Source of the DNA: Mesotaenium endlicherianum
Lineage: Eukaryota; Streptophyta; Zygnematophyceae; Zygnematales; Mesotaeniaceae
Direction of reading: 5' to 3'
Assembly: GCA_009602735.1 (NCBI GenBank)
Contig: WELA01006786.1
Span: 768,154 to 804,119 of the forward strand
Length of the DNA stretch: 35,966 bases
Shown piece after piece: positions 14,554 to 26,284 of this stretch (its first letter is position 1; each line of letters opens with the position of its first letter). The notes under the pieces were generated by a model. That model was not told the DNA's origin. It ran no database searches and saw only the letters and a program-made list of their open reading frames with translations. The position numbers were made by a program, and so were the translations under genes.

Positions 14554-16160
14554 GACTTGAGCAACTTTTGGCGAACCAGCTAACTTCACCACAAATTCTT
14601 AGAAGAGTTGAACACTACAAATGATGGCCTTTGCAGACTGCAGATGGTTGTATATGAAATTTTTCGATTTCCACCAAGACCTACTGACCCATCGGCTGCA
14701 GGTTGCTGCCCTTCGACTGGTTACACTTGGCTGAAGGTCTAACAGCGAGCAATGGTATTCCAAGTTTTTACGAAATTGACTCGTATATATATATACTGAA
14801 GAATTCGGGGCCTTCGCTAGGTCAACCGGAGGCCAAGGTCGTTAAAAACTACCCCCCCCCCGTCGCAATGAGTAACGACCCTTGAAGTTACAGGGCAGTA
14901 GGAGGTCATGAATCGTCAACTACGACCTTCTAGACGTGCTTACGTAACCATTCTGCTTTTCCTGTATTTATTTCATTTCAGAAATGCCTTGGCGAATCAT
15001 GAGCGACCTCTGCGAGGTAGCAGTTTGTAGTTCTTTCCAGTTCTTTCGATGGTTCGGTATCAACACGTCGTAATTGCCTACATCGACCAATCACATGTGA
15101 CCTTTTTCACTCAAAGCCAATAGGAACATCGTAAACGCAAAAACATTCATATTTCCATAGAGCTGCTTTATACGTGGTGCAGACGTGCGACTCGGGCTAT
15201 TGCGACTGGGCTACAATGAAATATTGGTGGCGTTGTTAATCTTCTTAAAGCATAGTGGCAAGCGTTGACCAGTAACCGTCATGTCGGACTCGGGAGGCTC
15301 TGACGTTTTCAGCTTACGACACTTGAAAATTTCAGCCGCCGCGTTACAAGCGCCAGTGACTACCTATGGTATTAATTTCAATTCTTTTGCAGGTTAAACT
15401 GTCTTTAATCATTTTTCACGATTGGCTGTACCAGCGTCACTCGCAGACGTGGCCATCGAGTGCCCAGTTGTACGAACAAGACGTAGTGACTACACTGTGT
15501 CGATCAGGTGTCTTAACATGGCACAGCTAGTACGCAAATTCTTCATAGTGTTCTACGCGTACTTCTCGTCAGTGGTGAAAGCAATTTGTCACATTGCTCA
15601 TAAAGGTGAATCGTTGTAGAGGCCACGTTCACCTCGTCATGTGATTGGCTGCGATTCATATTTACGGGCATCGACCAATCGCTGACCTTCAAACACATTG
15701 GCTAGAGTTGCAATGAAGTCAATGTGCAGCGTCGCAATGGGCAACAACGTGCAACCGTGTGCAACCGTGTGCAAAGGCAGTGTGAAACTGGCAACTTTAC
15801 GACTGTGATTTAGCACCATGAGCTCCAATGAGGTTCGTATACTTCGACTAACCATGCACTCGTAAATCGTAACCTCTTTAAAATGCTCTAAAAACGTGAA
15901 AACTTGCTAAACATAGCACGAGCTCAGCACGAGCTGGTGCCTTCAACATTCAAATACCCGACTCCCGATTCCGGTGGTTGTCGCAACTCAAACGTGCGAA
16001 TACCTTCCAGAAACTCGGGAAGCACAGCCTTTCGTCCGACGACGCCACGGCATTCATGAAAGCACCTTGCTCCTCATGTGCAACATTCTCAAATGCAGCT
16101 TATAATATTCCCGAAGTAGTTTTCTGGGCTTAGCTATCGTAGCAGTGTAGTGCAGATACA
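14554..16160. promoter_or_regulatory. Shared divergent BiP/GRP94 promoter region with CCAAT cluster
   Basis: The 1607 bp between the two start codons holds CCAAT at 15087, 15117, 15675 and 15825 and its inverse ATTGG at 15223, 15421, 15644 and 15697. CCAATCACATG occurs at 15087-15097 and inverted at 15638-15648. CATCGACCAATC occurs at 15081 and 15669. GATTGGCTG occurs at 15420 and 15643. ACGT cores include TACGTGG (15171), GACGTGGC (15446-15453) and CCACGT (15623). TATAATATT at 16101 lies about 60 nt before the GRP94 ATG. Candidate TATA sequences for BiP lie at 14651 and 14783-14795. CCAAT boxes bind NF-Y, and ACGT cores bind bZIP factors of the unfolded protein response. No exact CCAAT-N9-CCACG was found. 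Confidence 0.65.
15741..15776. repeat. Short GTGCAACC tandem repeat
   Basis: About three near-identical decamers of GTGCAACCGT type lie in tandem within the BiP/GRP94 intergenic region, followed by GTGCAAAGG. The function is unknown; they could be a transcription-factor array or simple slippage. Confidence 0.7.
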
Positions 16161-19100
16161 ATGGGATACAAAGTAGGCCTTGCGGGTTTACTTGTCCTCT
16201 TACTTGCTATCCAATCGTTTACGCGTAAGTGGCTAAAATCGGATATTTCTCACACTCTCCCTAATTTTAGTGTCCCGCAGTGGTGTCTTTTGTTAGCACT
16301 ATCCATGTCATTTTGATTGTTGTCCTAGTTTCGATGTGGAGGACATCTCATTTTGTTGAATCAGTTCTTTGTACTTATGGGCAAAATAAATTGTGAATCT
16401 CACCTTTGACTGTGCGTATCATAATATGCTGCAGCTGTTCCGAGGGTCGAAGCACAAGACTCTGGAGATGCAGCTCCTAGTAATCCCCCCTTGGTCGAGG
16501 ATCCCGTGGTTTCGGTGCCAATTGGCTCAGCCACTGATACACAGACTCAAGAGAGGTGAGATGGAAGTGGCGATAACTTGTTGGAGTAGGGCGTGATGCC
16601 ACACTTTCTCTTCATATTTACGGTAAGACTACGGCGCCTTGTCATTAACACCACTCGTTGGACCAATGCAGAGAAAAGGCGTCCATGGGAAGGTCCGGCC
16701 AGAAATTCGAATTTCAAGCCGAAGTGTCTAGACTCATGGACATCATCATCAACTCGCTCTACAGTAATAAAGATATATTCTTGAGGGAACTCATCTCCAA
16801 TGCTTCCGATGTAAGTACATTCATGTGCTTTTTGCATATTTCGAAGCAATTTATAAGAATGTCACAGAAAAGCATGTCTCTTGCTGGCAGATGAAAGGTG
16901 TTGCCTATGTCATCTGCGTGCAATATCTACCTGGTTATGAACCGCACTTCGTTCTGTCTATTGTGCAGGCATTGGACAAAATTCGATTCCTGGCCCTTAC
17001 AGACTCCAGTGTCCTAGGTGAAGGGGACGAGGCCAAGTTGGACATTCAGGTCAGGTTCTGCTCAAGCTTTTGTATCGAAATGACAAGCTTTTGGCGAAGT
17101 CTGGAAGCCTTTATTATCAGTATGTGTGTTCACTGTAAGGGAGATTTGTAGCTTTGAGTCTATCCCTCCAACTAAATTTGGTGTGTCGGGGTGCCTGCAG
17201 CTCAAACTGGATGCGGCCAACAAAATATTGACTATTCGAGACAGGGGTGTTGGCATGACCCGAGAGGAGTTAATTAAGAACCTTGGAACTATCGCCAAGT
17301 CTGGGACTTCAGGTGGGTGAGGTGGAGGGCACAAAACTTCATATATGCATCCTTGCTACATGCTTGGGAGGTTTGGGCAAAAACTTTCAAGGCCAGTCAA
17401 AATATTTGCCCTGCATATGTTCCATATTAAGCACAGTGTCGTGGGTATACTGCTGATACAAAGATGTCTCTAGAGCGATGAAGGGAAACTTGACACTTTT
17501 GTAATGTGGTGTGGCTAATAAGGAATGAGCAAGCAGGCGTCTTCCAGCGTAATGTTTGAGGGGCAACGGAGTGTGAAATATTTAAGGTCAAGCTGAGCAC
17601 CATGGGTTTCCTTCCTTTTTGCTTGCAGCTTTCCTTGAACAAATGCAGAAAGGTGGTGACTTGAACTTGATTGGGCAATTTGGAGTGGGATTTTACTCCG
17701 TTTACTTGGTGGCTGACTATGTAGAAGTTCACAGTAAGAACAACGATGACAAGCAGTACGTTCACTTAAGCTCTTTGTGCCTAAAGAATGCCTAGGCACT
17801 GTGCTTTTCTCATCCTAGAGTTGGTTGGCATAGATCACAAAAGAATGTACAGGCCCTGTACTTCCTCTTATGTGTAAGTAGGTTGCCATAAGTATTTACC
17901 TTGTTTGTTGAATATGAGCTGAATCAAGGAGATGAGCGTGCTGTATTTGGATGTCATCAGCTTTTCTTTTTGGGCTATGGAGATGTGATGGCTCGTTGCT
18001 TCTTGACTCGTTAACAAAGTATGTGATGATGTGATCGGCTCTGTCCTTGCTGTATAGTTTGGACGCAATAAGCTGCTACTTCAGTTGTCAAACATGAATT
18101 AAATATTCATTTGGTGCAGGTGGGTATGGGCATCGAAGGCTGATGGAAACTTTGAGGTATATGAGGATCCTGAGGGAGACTATCTTGGTCGTGGAACTGA
18201 GATCAAAATTCATCTGAAAGAGGAGGCCAGTGAATACACTACTGACACCAAGCTCAGGGTAAGCCATAAATTTTGTGAAAATTTCAAGTCTTTCGCACTT
18301 ACAGCCTGGCTCTTTCGTCAATGTTGCTATTCATCTGAACCTCTTCCAGTTGCATGGCTAGATACTCCTCTCCAATGTTGGGCTCATGCATAAAACATTA
18401 ACCAGACGAAGCCATTGGGAGTGATTTTGAAAACCAGAAATATTTTGCAACACGCTGGTGGGTGCTCAGGAGCTGGTCAAAAAATACTCGGAGTTTATCA
18501 ACTTCCCTATTTCCCTCTGGGCCAGCAAGTCTGTTGAAAAGGAAGTGCCAGCAGATGATGTGGAGACAGAGGAAGTCGACGAGACAAGCGAGGACGCATC
18601 TGATGGTAAGTGCGGCATTCCTGGCTACGTGTAGCAAGTCTTTGTAAATATTAAGGCTGCGTAATGGATAGTTATGATCCCTTTTACTAGAATGCATGAT
18701 TGAACTTAGACTTACTGAAAATATGGCATAGCTGTGGTTGATTTTTTATGCAAAAGACACTCTAAAGCCCCTGCTAAGTTGTTTTAGCAGCTGCATTATA
18801 TGCATTTGCAAGCTGCAATTAGTCGTCAGAACCTAACATTGCATCTTCTTCTGGTATGAGCAGCTGAGGAGAAGACTGAGGACATCGAGACCGAGGAGAC
18901 AGAGGAAGTCGAGGGCGAGGAAAGCAGTAAGTTTTGTTACTAACATCTGTATTTCCTACAAAGACATGGATGTGTCAGCTGTGTACAAAGGGATGTACCA
19001 CACACATGACTATTGAAAGTAACGACATGTCTGCTTAGCTGGTGTTGCAAGCTGTACTTCACGGGAAACTGCTGAGGCCTTTAATGTGCTGACTAAACAG

Positions 19101-22100
19101 CAAGAGTGCAGGAGGTTGTGGCACTCCAGTCAAGTGGCTCGTTGTATGCTCAGCTGCTGATACCTGTTACTTTTTCCTGTAGAATTGTGATGACTGACAG
19201 TCTATAGTTGCGGTTCAATGAGCAGAGCCTAAGACCAAGAAAGTGTCTGAGGAGGTTTGGGACTGGGAGCTGCTGAATGACAACAAGGCGCTCTGGCTTC
19301 GTACACCCAAGGATGTCACTGAGGAGGAGTACGTCAAGTTTTACAGCTCTTTTTCAAAGGTGCGATCAATGCTCTAAGTTGATTGCCGATAGTGAGCAGA
19401 GTTCATTGTGTGAATTGTGTGATCCACAATTCAAATGCGTAAGGACGAGCTTGAGATGCATCAGTTAGTGTTGCATAGTCATTTTTACTGGGCTTACAAC
19501 TACATACTGTCTTGAAGTCAGCAGGAGGATCACGGAATGTGGGCTGTCTTAGTTGTAGAGAATGCAGGGAGAAGTTCTTTGTATGTTTAATCATGGGACC
19601 AGGATTTGAGTTTCTGGTGACCGGGAAACAAAACAAGTGAAGAGCATGGGATTTTCTCTTCCACTCTGATGATAATCGGTGCTCCTTGTGAGGTAGCAAG
19701 GCGTGAGTACTGTAATGCATGCAGCAAAATCAGTCATATGTTCATCCTCATGTTCTCGCTGATTTGGCATCAGCAGCTGCTTACATCAGAATGTAAGCAA
19801 GTGTCCTACTCGAGGACAGAATTCACAAAGACAAGGGTGGGGGAGAGGCATGACTGAGTGGTGTGGTGCCACGCGTGCATGCTCTCGTCTACTTGCGGCC
19901 TGTCTGCAGGACTTCAACCCCGAAAAGCCCTTGTCCTGGACCCACTTCTCAGCGGAGGGTGATGTAGAGTTCAAGGCCATCTTGTACATTCCCCCCAGCG
20001 CTCCTCATGACTTCCTCGACAACTACTACAGCAACAAGGCAGGCCTGAAGTTGTACGTCAGGCGTGTGTTCATTTCCGACGAGTTCGACGAGTTGCTGCC
20101 CAAGTACCTCAACTTCCTCAAGGTACTGCTCCTTGATCACTTGCCTGTTCTTGGCCTTGGTCTGCTGTGAGAATTTGTGAGTAGAAAGTCACAGATGCAT
20201 CGTTATTGCAACAGCAATTGGCAGTATCCTGAAGAGGTTTGTGTGAAGGCCAGAAGGCAGGGAAGCTTGGGGAGCTTGTACATGCAAGCAGGATCATCCA
20301 GATAAAAAGGCCGGGGACGTGCAGCTGTTGGGTCCCTGTCTATGTCTTCAAACATTTTTGCTTAGTTGGGGTTTACTCTGTACCGTACGCACAGGGTATT
20401 GTGGACTCGGATACGCTACCTCTCAACGTGTCTCGTGAGATGCTGCAAGCCCATGCCAGCCTAAAGACCATCAAGAAGAAACTTGTGAGGAAAGCACTCG
20501 ATATGATCAGAAGGCTGGCTGACGAAGACGAGGACGAAAAGTTTGGCGAGGACAAGGAAGGTGTGCACTTCCATCCTCCCCTCTCTATTAACCTTATTGC
20601 TGTCAAGGGGTTCTACACGTCAGTGCCCATTTGCAGCAACTTGTCGGACATCAACACCCCAACTCCTGTGCACTAGGTGCTGAATCTATGTGGCTTAAAA
20701 GCAGCCGAGTTACCAAGGGTTGTCCACTTGTAACACGAAGAGCCGGTCTCGCAGATGGAGACCGATTGATGAAAGGCCTGGTCCCTCTGTATGCTGAAGC
20801 TGGAAAAAAGACGGCCAATGCTTTTGTCAGAAAAGCAATTCTTTGTCCTGGACAATACAGTGTGTGGGGGGGGGGAGAGGGGGGGACTCATGCGCCTATT
20901 CCAGCCTTTCAGCCAGCGGTGGTCGTTCTGTTAGTCCGGTCCCTCGAGTCTCTCTGGCTGGGATCATTTGTGGTCCAGTTCAGTGCCTGCTTTGCCTGGC
21001 CCTGGTCGCGCATTTCAGGTGAGCAACAGAAGCTGACTGAGAGGCACGGGTTGGGTCCTTGGGGAGCAGACGACGCAGAGAAGACCTACTCCAGCGAGGG
21101 CAAGGGCAAATACGCGAAGTTCTTCAAGGAGTACGGCAAGGCCCTGAAGCTGGGGGTGATTGAGGACGCCTCCAACCGAATCCGCCTTGCCAAGCTCCTC
21201 CGCTTCCAGACGTAAGCACGCCCTCCCTTCCCCAGCAAGAAATAGCTGGCCGGCTTGCTTGTGAGCTCGCTACTTCTGCAAGCCTAGAGGCATACGTAAG
21301 CATGGCCCGTGCCCTATTGTCAGATGCTGGGCAATGTCCGCAGTGTCAGGAAGGGGGTGGGTGGGGAATGGGGTGGGGCGGCTGGTGGGAGCGGGGTTGG
21401 CTGGTAGGGGGTGGGAAAAGAAAAGGAAGCTATGTTCAAGGGTTAGTGTCTTACGAGGTGTAACAGCAGCATCAGCTGGGTACATCAGGGGCAGTACACA
21501 GCGAGTGTACTCGGCTCCAGCGGAATACCCTTTGCATCAGGGGTAATCGTGGACCTGCTCCCTTGTACGTGTCTCTCCACCTAGAGGCGTCAAAGTAGGG
21601 TGCTGTGCTCAGGGGGGCGCATGCCTGTGTGTCGCACCTCAAACCTGCTGGGGCTCTCGGTGTATGTGCAGCTCCAAGTCTGGGGATAAGCAGATTAGCC
21701 TGGACGAGTATGTGAGCCGCATGAAGGAGGGGCAGAAGCAGATCTACTACCTGACTGGCCAGAGCAAGGAGCAGCTGGAGAGGTCCCCCTTCCTGGAGAA
21801 GCTGCTCAAGAAGGGCTATGAGGTACGTGGTGGCTCCACGCACACCTTCTGTGACCCTGACCCCCTTACCCATCTACTTGATAGGTGGTCGCTTTCTGTC
21901 CTCTCTGCCTGCCCCTTGCTGAGGTTAAGGTGGGAAGACTCCAGACCTAAAATTCACCCTCAAGAGTGCACTTTGTCATATGATTAGAACATCTTTGGGA
22001 GCACGTAAAGAAGGTGTTTGAAAGTTTAGGCAATTGGAAGGCTTGGAAGGCAATGAGGTTCTGGGAGCAGTTAAATGATGTGTGAGAGGTCAATGGGGCT

Positions 22101-24285
22101 GCAAAGCAATCTGACAGTAAGAGGAGCTGCCTCGCCTTTTGCCCTCTCCCTTGGCTGCAGGTGCTGTACTTGACAGACGCAGTGGACGAGTACCTGATGC
22201 AAAATTTGACGGAGTACGACGACAAGAAGTTCCAGAACGCTTCCAAGGAGGACCTCAAGATTGGGGGGAAGAAGGACAAGGCCAAGGAGAAGGACGTGAA
22301 GGAGAGCTTCAAGGAGCTGGTGACTTGGTGGAAGGACGAGCTCACGATGAAGGAGGTTGAGAATGTCAAGGTAAGCACTCTAGATGGACTGATACGGATC
22401 CCGTTGGTGGAGCAATTGCAAAGAACCTAGCCAGACTGGTAGCAAGCCGGCTGGGTTCCCACGCGCATCTGTGGGAAGTGGCACCGCATATAAAGGAGTG
22501 GTGTACAGTACTGTAGCTGGGCAGTTGTACTTGTGAACTGTACTACGTTTACTGAACAGAAGGAGAGAGGAAATAGATTTCTGGGGGCTAGGAAAGAGAA
22601 GGAACGGGAGAGAAGGGCCATGGGGAAGGAGGGGGAGGGCAGGGNACAGGAGGCGTCTCGGGAGCTGTTTTTCTTGCATTAAACCTGAGGCTGCTGCTGC
22701 AAGCTCTGTTCTTCTGGCTTGCTGGACCCTGCTTCCCGCACTCTGGGCGTTCCCCTCCAGTCCTATATGCCTTTAAGTATGCCCCGTGCCTCTCTTTATG
22801 GCTGGCCCGCATCTGACTAGGTGGAGCTCTGCACACCCTGTGGTTGGTGCCTGGGGGTGTGGCGGTGGGTGGCTGCATGGGCGTGTGGGTGCGTTGACGC
22901 GTGGTTGTGCAGATAAGCAACCGGCTGGCAGACACGCCGTGCGTGGTTGTGACGTCCAAGTACGGGTGGAGCGCCAACATGGAGCGCATCATGGCGTCGC
23001 AGGCCCTGGCCGACCCCTCCAAGCAGGCGTACATGAAGGGCCGCCGCACCCTGGAGATCAACCCCCGCCACCCCCTCATCAAGGAGCTGCGCGAGCTCGT
23101 CGGCAAGGACAAGAAGGTACATACTTCACCCTTCACGCTTTCACAGCCCGCATCCTCCAGGAGGGCTCTGACCGGACGACCTGGCGCTGTTATCCCGTGC
23201 TTTCGAATTGTTGTCTGGCCACATTTGAGCGTCGATTAAGACCCTTGGCTTTAAGTTGTCGACAGACCTTCAAAGGAACAGAGAGCTACAGTATAAACAA
23301 GAAGATCGTGGCTGCAGAGGGCACCGGAGGTGTCTTAATTGGACTGTCTCCCTTTTGGAGAATATTTACGCGTAGCAATACCTACACTCAAGGTCCTGAC
23401 TGTGCGACGCCCACTGCAACGCCTCCATCATGAGCACGCACTTGTCCTTTAGCGACCAGCGCGCGCTTGTCGCCCCCACAACGAGCTTGCTTTGCTGGTC
23501 TTGGTGGGCCATCAGACTCCTGCACGAAGGATTTTACTGACTTGTGGACCTCCTCCCACCCTCCCACTTGCCGCTGCGTGGTCGGGTTGGGCACGCGGTA
23601 CGATGCGCATTCTTTCGTGTGATGCAGGATCCGGACGCGGTGCAGACGGCGAGAATCCTGTATGAGACTGCCCTGCTGGAGAGCGGGTTCGTGCTGGAGG
23701 ACCCCAGCGTGTTCGCGCAGCGCGTGTACAGCACTCTGAAGACGACGCTGAAGCTGGACCCCCATGCAGAGGTGGAGGACGAGGAGGACGAGCCCGAGAA
23801 CACCCCGGAAGAAGAGGCCAAGGTGGGTTTCTCTTTGCCTGCCTGGGTGTTGGGATCTTGTTCTGATTGCAGGTGCGTGGGGGTACATGCTTATCTTAAA
23901 GTGCGATGGCTGGGAAATTCTTTGGAGCCTTGTGGCTAACTCGTGATATATCTTGGCCAGCCTTTTCCTGGCCTGGATGTAGCATATTCTCCTGCGTCAT
24001 TTTCTGGGGTGGTTGGTCGGGTCTTTCCCTTTCTACATTCGATTCAAGTGGATGTTCTTGTCCTTCGCATCCACGCTCATTTGGGGTAGTGCTTCTCTTA
24101 TTGTCACGCAGTTGGAAGAGGCGGAGGAAGATGAGGCAAAGGACCACATCGAGAGGGGAGACAACTATCAGATGGAGGCTGAGGAGATCTCCGACGAGCA
24201 AGAAGAGGAGATGCTCAGGGCAGGGCAGGCAGTTGCTGCTGAGGATCTTGTGGACGCTACTGGCAAGATGAAGGACGAGCTCTGA
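16161..24285 (+). CDS. GRP94: GRP94/SHEPHERD, ER lumenal Hsp90 chaperone
   Basis: Eighteen exons join in phase to 873 aa: 16161-16224, 16435-16555, 16672-16810, 16969-17049, 17201-17312, 17629-17755, 18120-18258, 18470-18605, 18864-18926, 19226-19359, 19910-20122, 20395-20560, 21019-21211, 21672-21822, 22161-22370, 22913-23116, 23628-23822 and 24112-24285. The start gives a hydrophobic signal peptide ([16 protein letters not shown]). GHKL ATPase motifs are ELISNASD (about 101-108), RDRGVGMT (148-155), GTIAKSGTS and GQFGVGFYS (188-196). The Arg of RDRG is as in plant SHEPHERD, where other Hsp90s have Thr. An acidic linker (about 285-335) leads to WDWELLND, the middle domain ([21 protein letters not shown]) and the dimerisation region ([23 protein letters not shown]). 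The protein ends KMKDEL, a KDEL retrieval signal. GRP94 folds selected secreted and membrane clients. An N base sits in an intron at 22645. Confidence 0.97.
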
Positions 24286-26284
24286 ATGAAGGCTGCTGCT
24301 TCAGGAAAATAGTTTTGGTTAGGTAGGCAGAGTGCGTATCGGGTTTAGTTCTCATTTATTTCAAGTCTGCGATTGGACTGACCATGATCAAGCATTATAT
24401 TTAAAGTACAAATAAGCTCGTGATTTGTCACTTATTTTGTTGTACCTTCTTTAGATGGTGCAGGAAGCCAGTACCTTGCAAAGAAGTTCACAGTAGCAAT
24501 TGTCTTGGCTATCGACATCTGGACATTTCTTCGGTCTTGACCATGATTTGATAGTGAAGAAGTTCATAGTTGAGGTTGCTAGGTTGAAGGAATCACATTT
24601 GTCAAAACCATGCGGGAAGTGCAAGCATGTGCCTTGAGCTGTACCGGAAATTGGCAGTTGCTTCCTGAATGACCCGAAGTTGGAACATCAGTCCATCTTA
24701 GGACTTGTGCTTTTAGTAAGATATCAGTTCAATGTTCTCATACTTTGGTTGAGACGGCGCATGATAAAGTTTGCGTCGCGACACTCTTCTTTATTTCTGC
24801 AGGCGTAGCGTAGTACATGTAACAAGGAGCGTATAGCAACACGATAAGATCAACTTGAAGTGACTAGAAGACCAGTTTCAGCCTGGTCTTGTCACAACAT
24901 AGCTTATGTGGGGGAATATTTTGCTGTATGGTCAATGTCCGTACACACAGGTCAACAGATGCAGATCTAGGACCAGTATGTGAGGCGGGATACTCATCCA
25001 CAGCAAGACTAGAGTTGATACCCGCTCTGACCAAAGTGTTGTGATTCAGATCTAGGGGCAGGTTTGTGCTTGCATATGCAGGGCACTTAAGATAGAACTT
25101 TTCATGCCTATGAACCTATTCATTGCAGTGAAGCCGACTGGACATGTGCAAACAAAATGCATCCAGCCCTCCCGTTGTAGATATAGGAGGGATGATGACG
25201 CAGACGGTGTTGAAATGCGAAAGGCACATAAAAGAGCAACATTAAAGAGTAATCATGATCACATACCATAGCATGCACGTAATTGAGTGTATATTGTTGA
25301 AAGAAGTATCAAGTTGTATTTGAGATACACAGATTATAGTAAGGCGAGAGAGTTTACTGAATTAAATGTTGTATGTTGCGCACATCACCGACTGCTTGAA
25401 ACTTTAGGCAAGCCCAAATCTGGTTCAAAGTCGCACGTGTTGACCAATATATACCGACATTGACCAAAAGCTTTCACCATGAGCTGCTCTGGCATTGCCC
25501 TGCAATTAAGGCTCTTGTGGCTGCTTGTGGCCCATTGTGGCCTCTTCATTAATGCATGTGCATCACTCAGCGTCGCTGCGCCTGACTGCCACATTCAGAA
25601 GTACTTACAGCATTCACAGTAGACCACGCTAGACGACGCTAGACGACGCTATATTGGACTGGACTGACCGCTGACTTTCACTCGAGGACCGATGAAGCAG
25701 ACGCAATTAGTTTCTTACTCATGACTATGCATGATTCACACGAAACAACTTTGGAACACTTTCTTCGTCAATAGTTGCATGCTGTGCTGGTTAGTGACAA
25801 GCTGAGAGAACGACACTGCTAAGCAGTGCACCCGTCCGGGACGTTACGGTGAGAACCACACCAACTTTGGTCCTTCTTGGAGGCCAAATCCAGGAAGAAC
25901 TCTGTCCATTGAAAGCAGCTACTTCTGGTATGTGAGCTTCTTTCCCAAATAAAATGTTGTGGGCTATAGATGTGTGACACGACCTACGTTCACATCGATC
26001 TTCGGCACTCTCATCCTCTGTATTCATTGCTCGGTTTAAGTACTTGGGACAGAAAAGTGGGACAGAGAAGTGATGTCCTTCAGGATGTATGCAAGCTGCA
26101 TTGAGTGTGCAGATACGTTTGTGTCGTTGAACGAGCTGAAAGGGAGTCGGGTTTCCACGTTCACCTCTGCATTTTGCATAGTACATGATACAGTGAAGAG
26201 TATAGCGAGACAAGCATTGGACGTCTTTGACAGTACGCTTCTCCCTTCTGTCCGTAATGTAGGTCCTTAATTGGCGCCACACAG
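24286..26284. other. GRP94-DUF4470 intergenic region
   Basis: Two kb with no strongly supported gene. It should hold the GRP94 3' untranslated region and the promoter plus first exon(s) of the DUF4470 gene, which I could not place. A 47-codon ORF with a hydrophobic start lies at 25479-25622. Three 10-bp units (AGACCACGCT, then AGACGACGCT twice) lie at 25621-25650. Confidence 0.4.
25621..25650. repeat. Three 10-bp tandem units
   Basis: The decamer AGACGACGCT occurs twice, preceded by AGACCACGCT, which differs at one base. The array is too short to be an established satellite. Confidence 0.85.

Noticed and set aside
15087..15105. Strict ERSE at CCAAT 15087
   Set aside because: After nine bases the sequence is CCTTT, not CCACG. 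Only the CCAAT half is good, so I report a CCAAT cluster, not an ERSE.
20631..21018. N-terminal part of the open frame at 20631-21215 as coding
   Set aside because: Only 21019-21211 is needed. The upstream part is intron, with the acceptor at 21018 giving the right phase and family match.
16161..24285. Cytosolic or plastid Hsp90 as an alternative for GRP94
   Set aside because: The signal peptide and C-terminal KDEL place it in the ER lumen.
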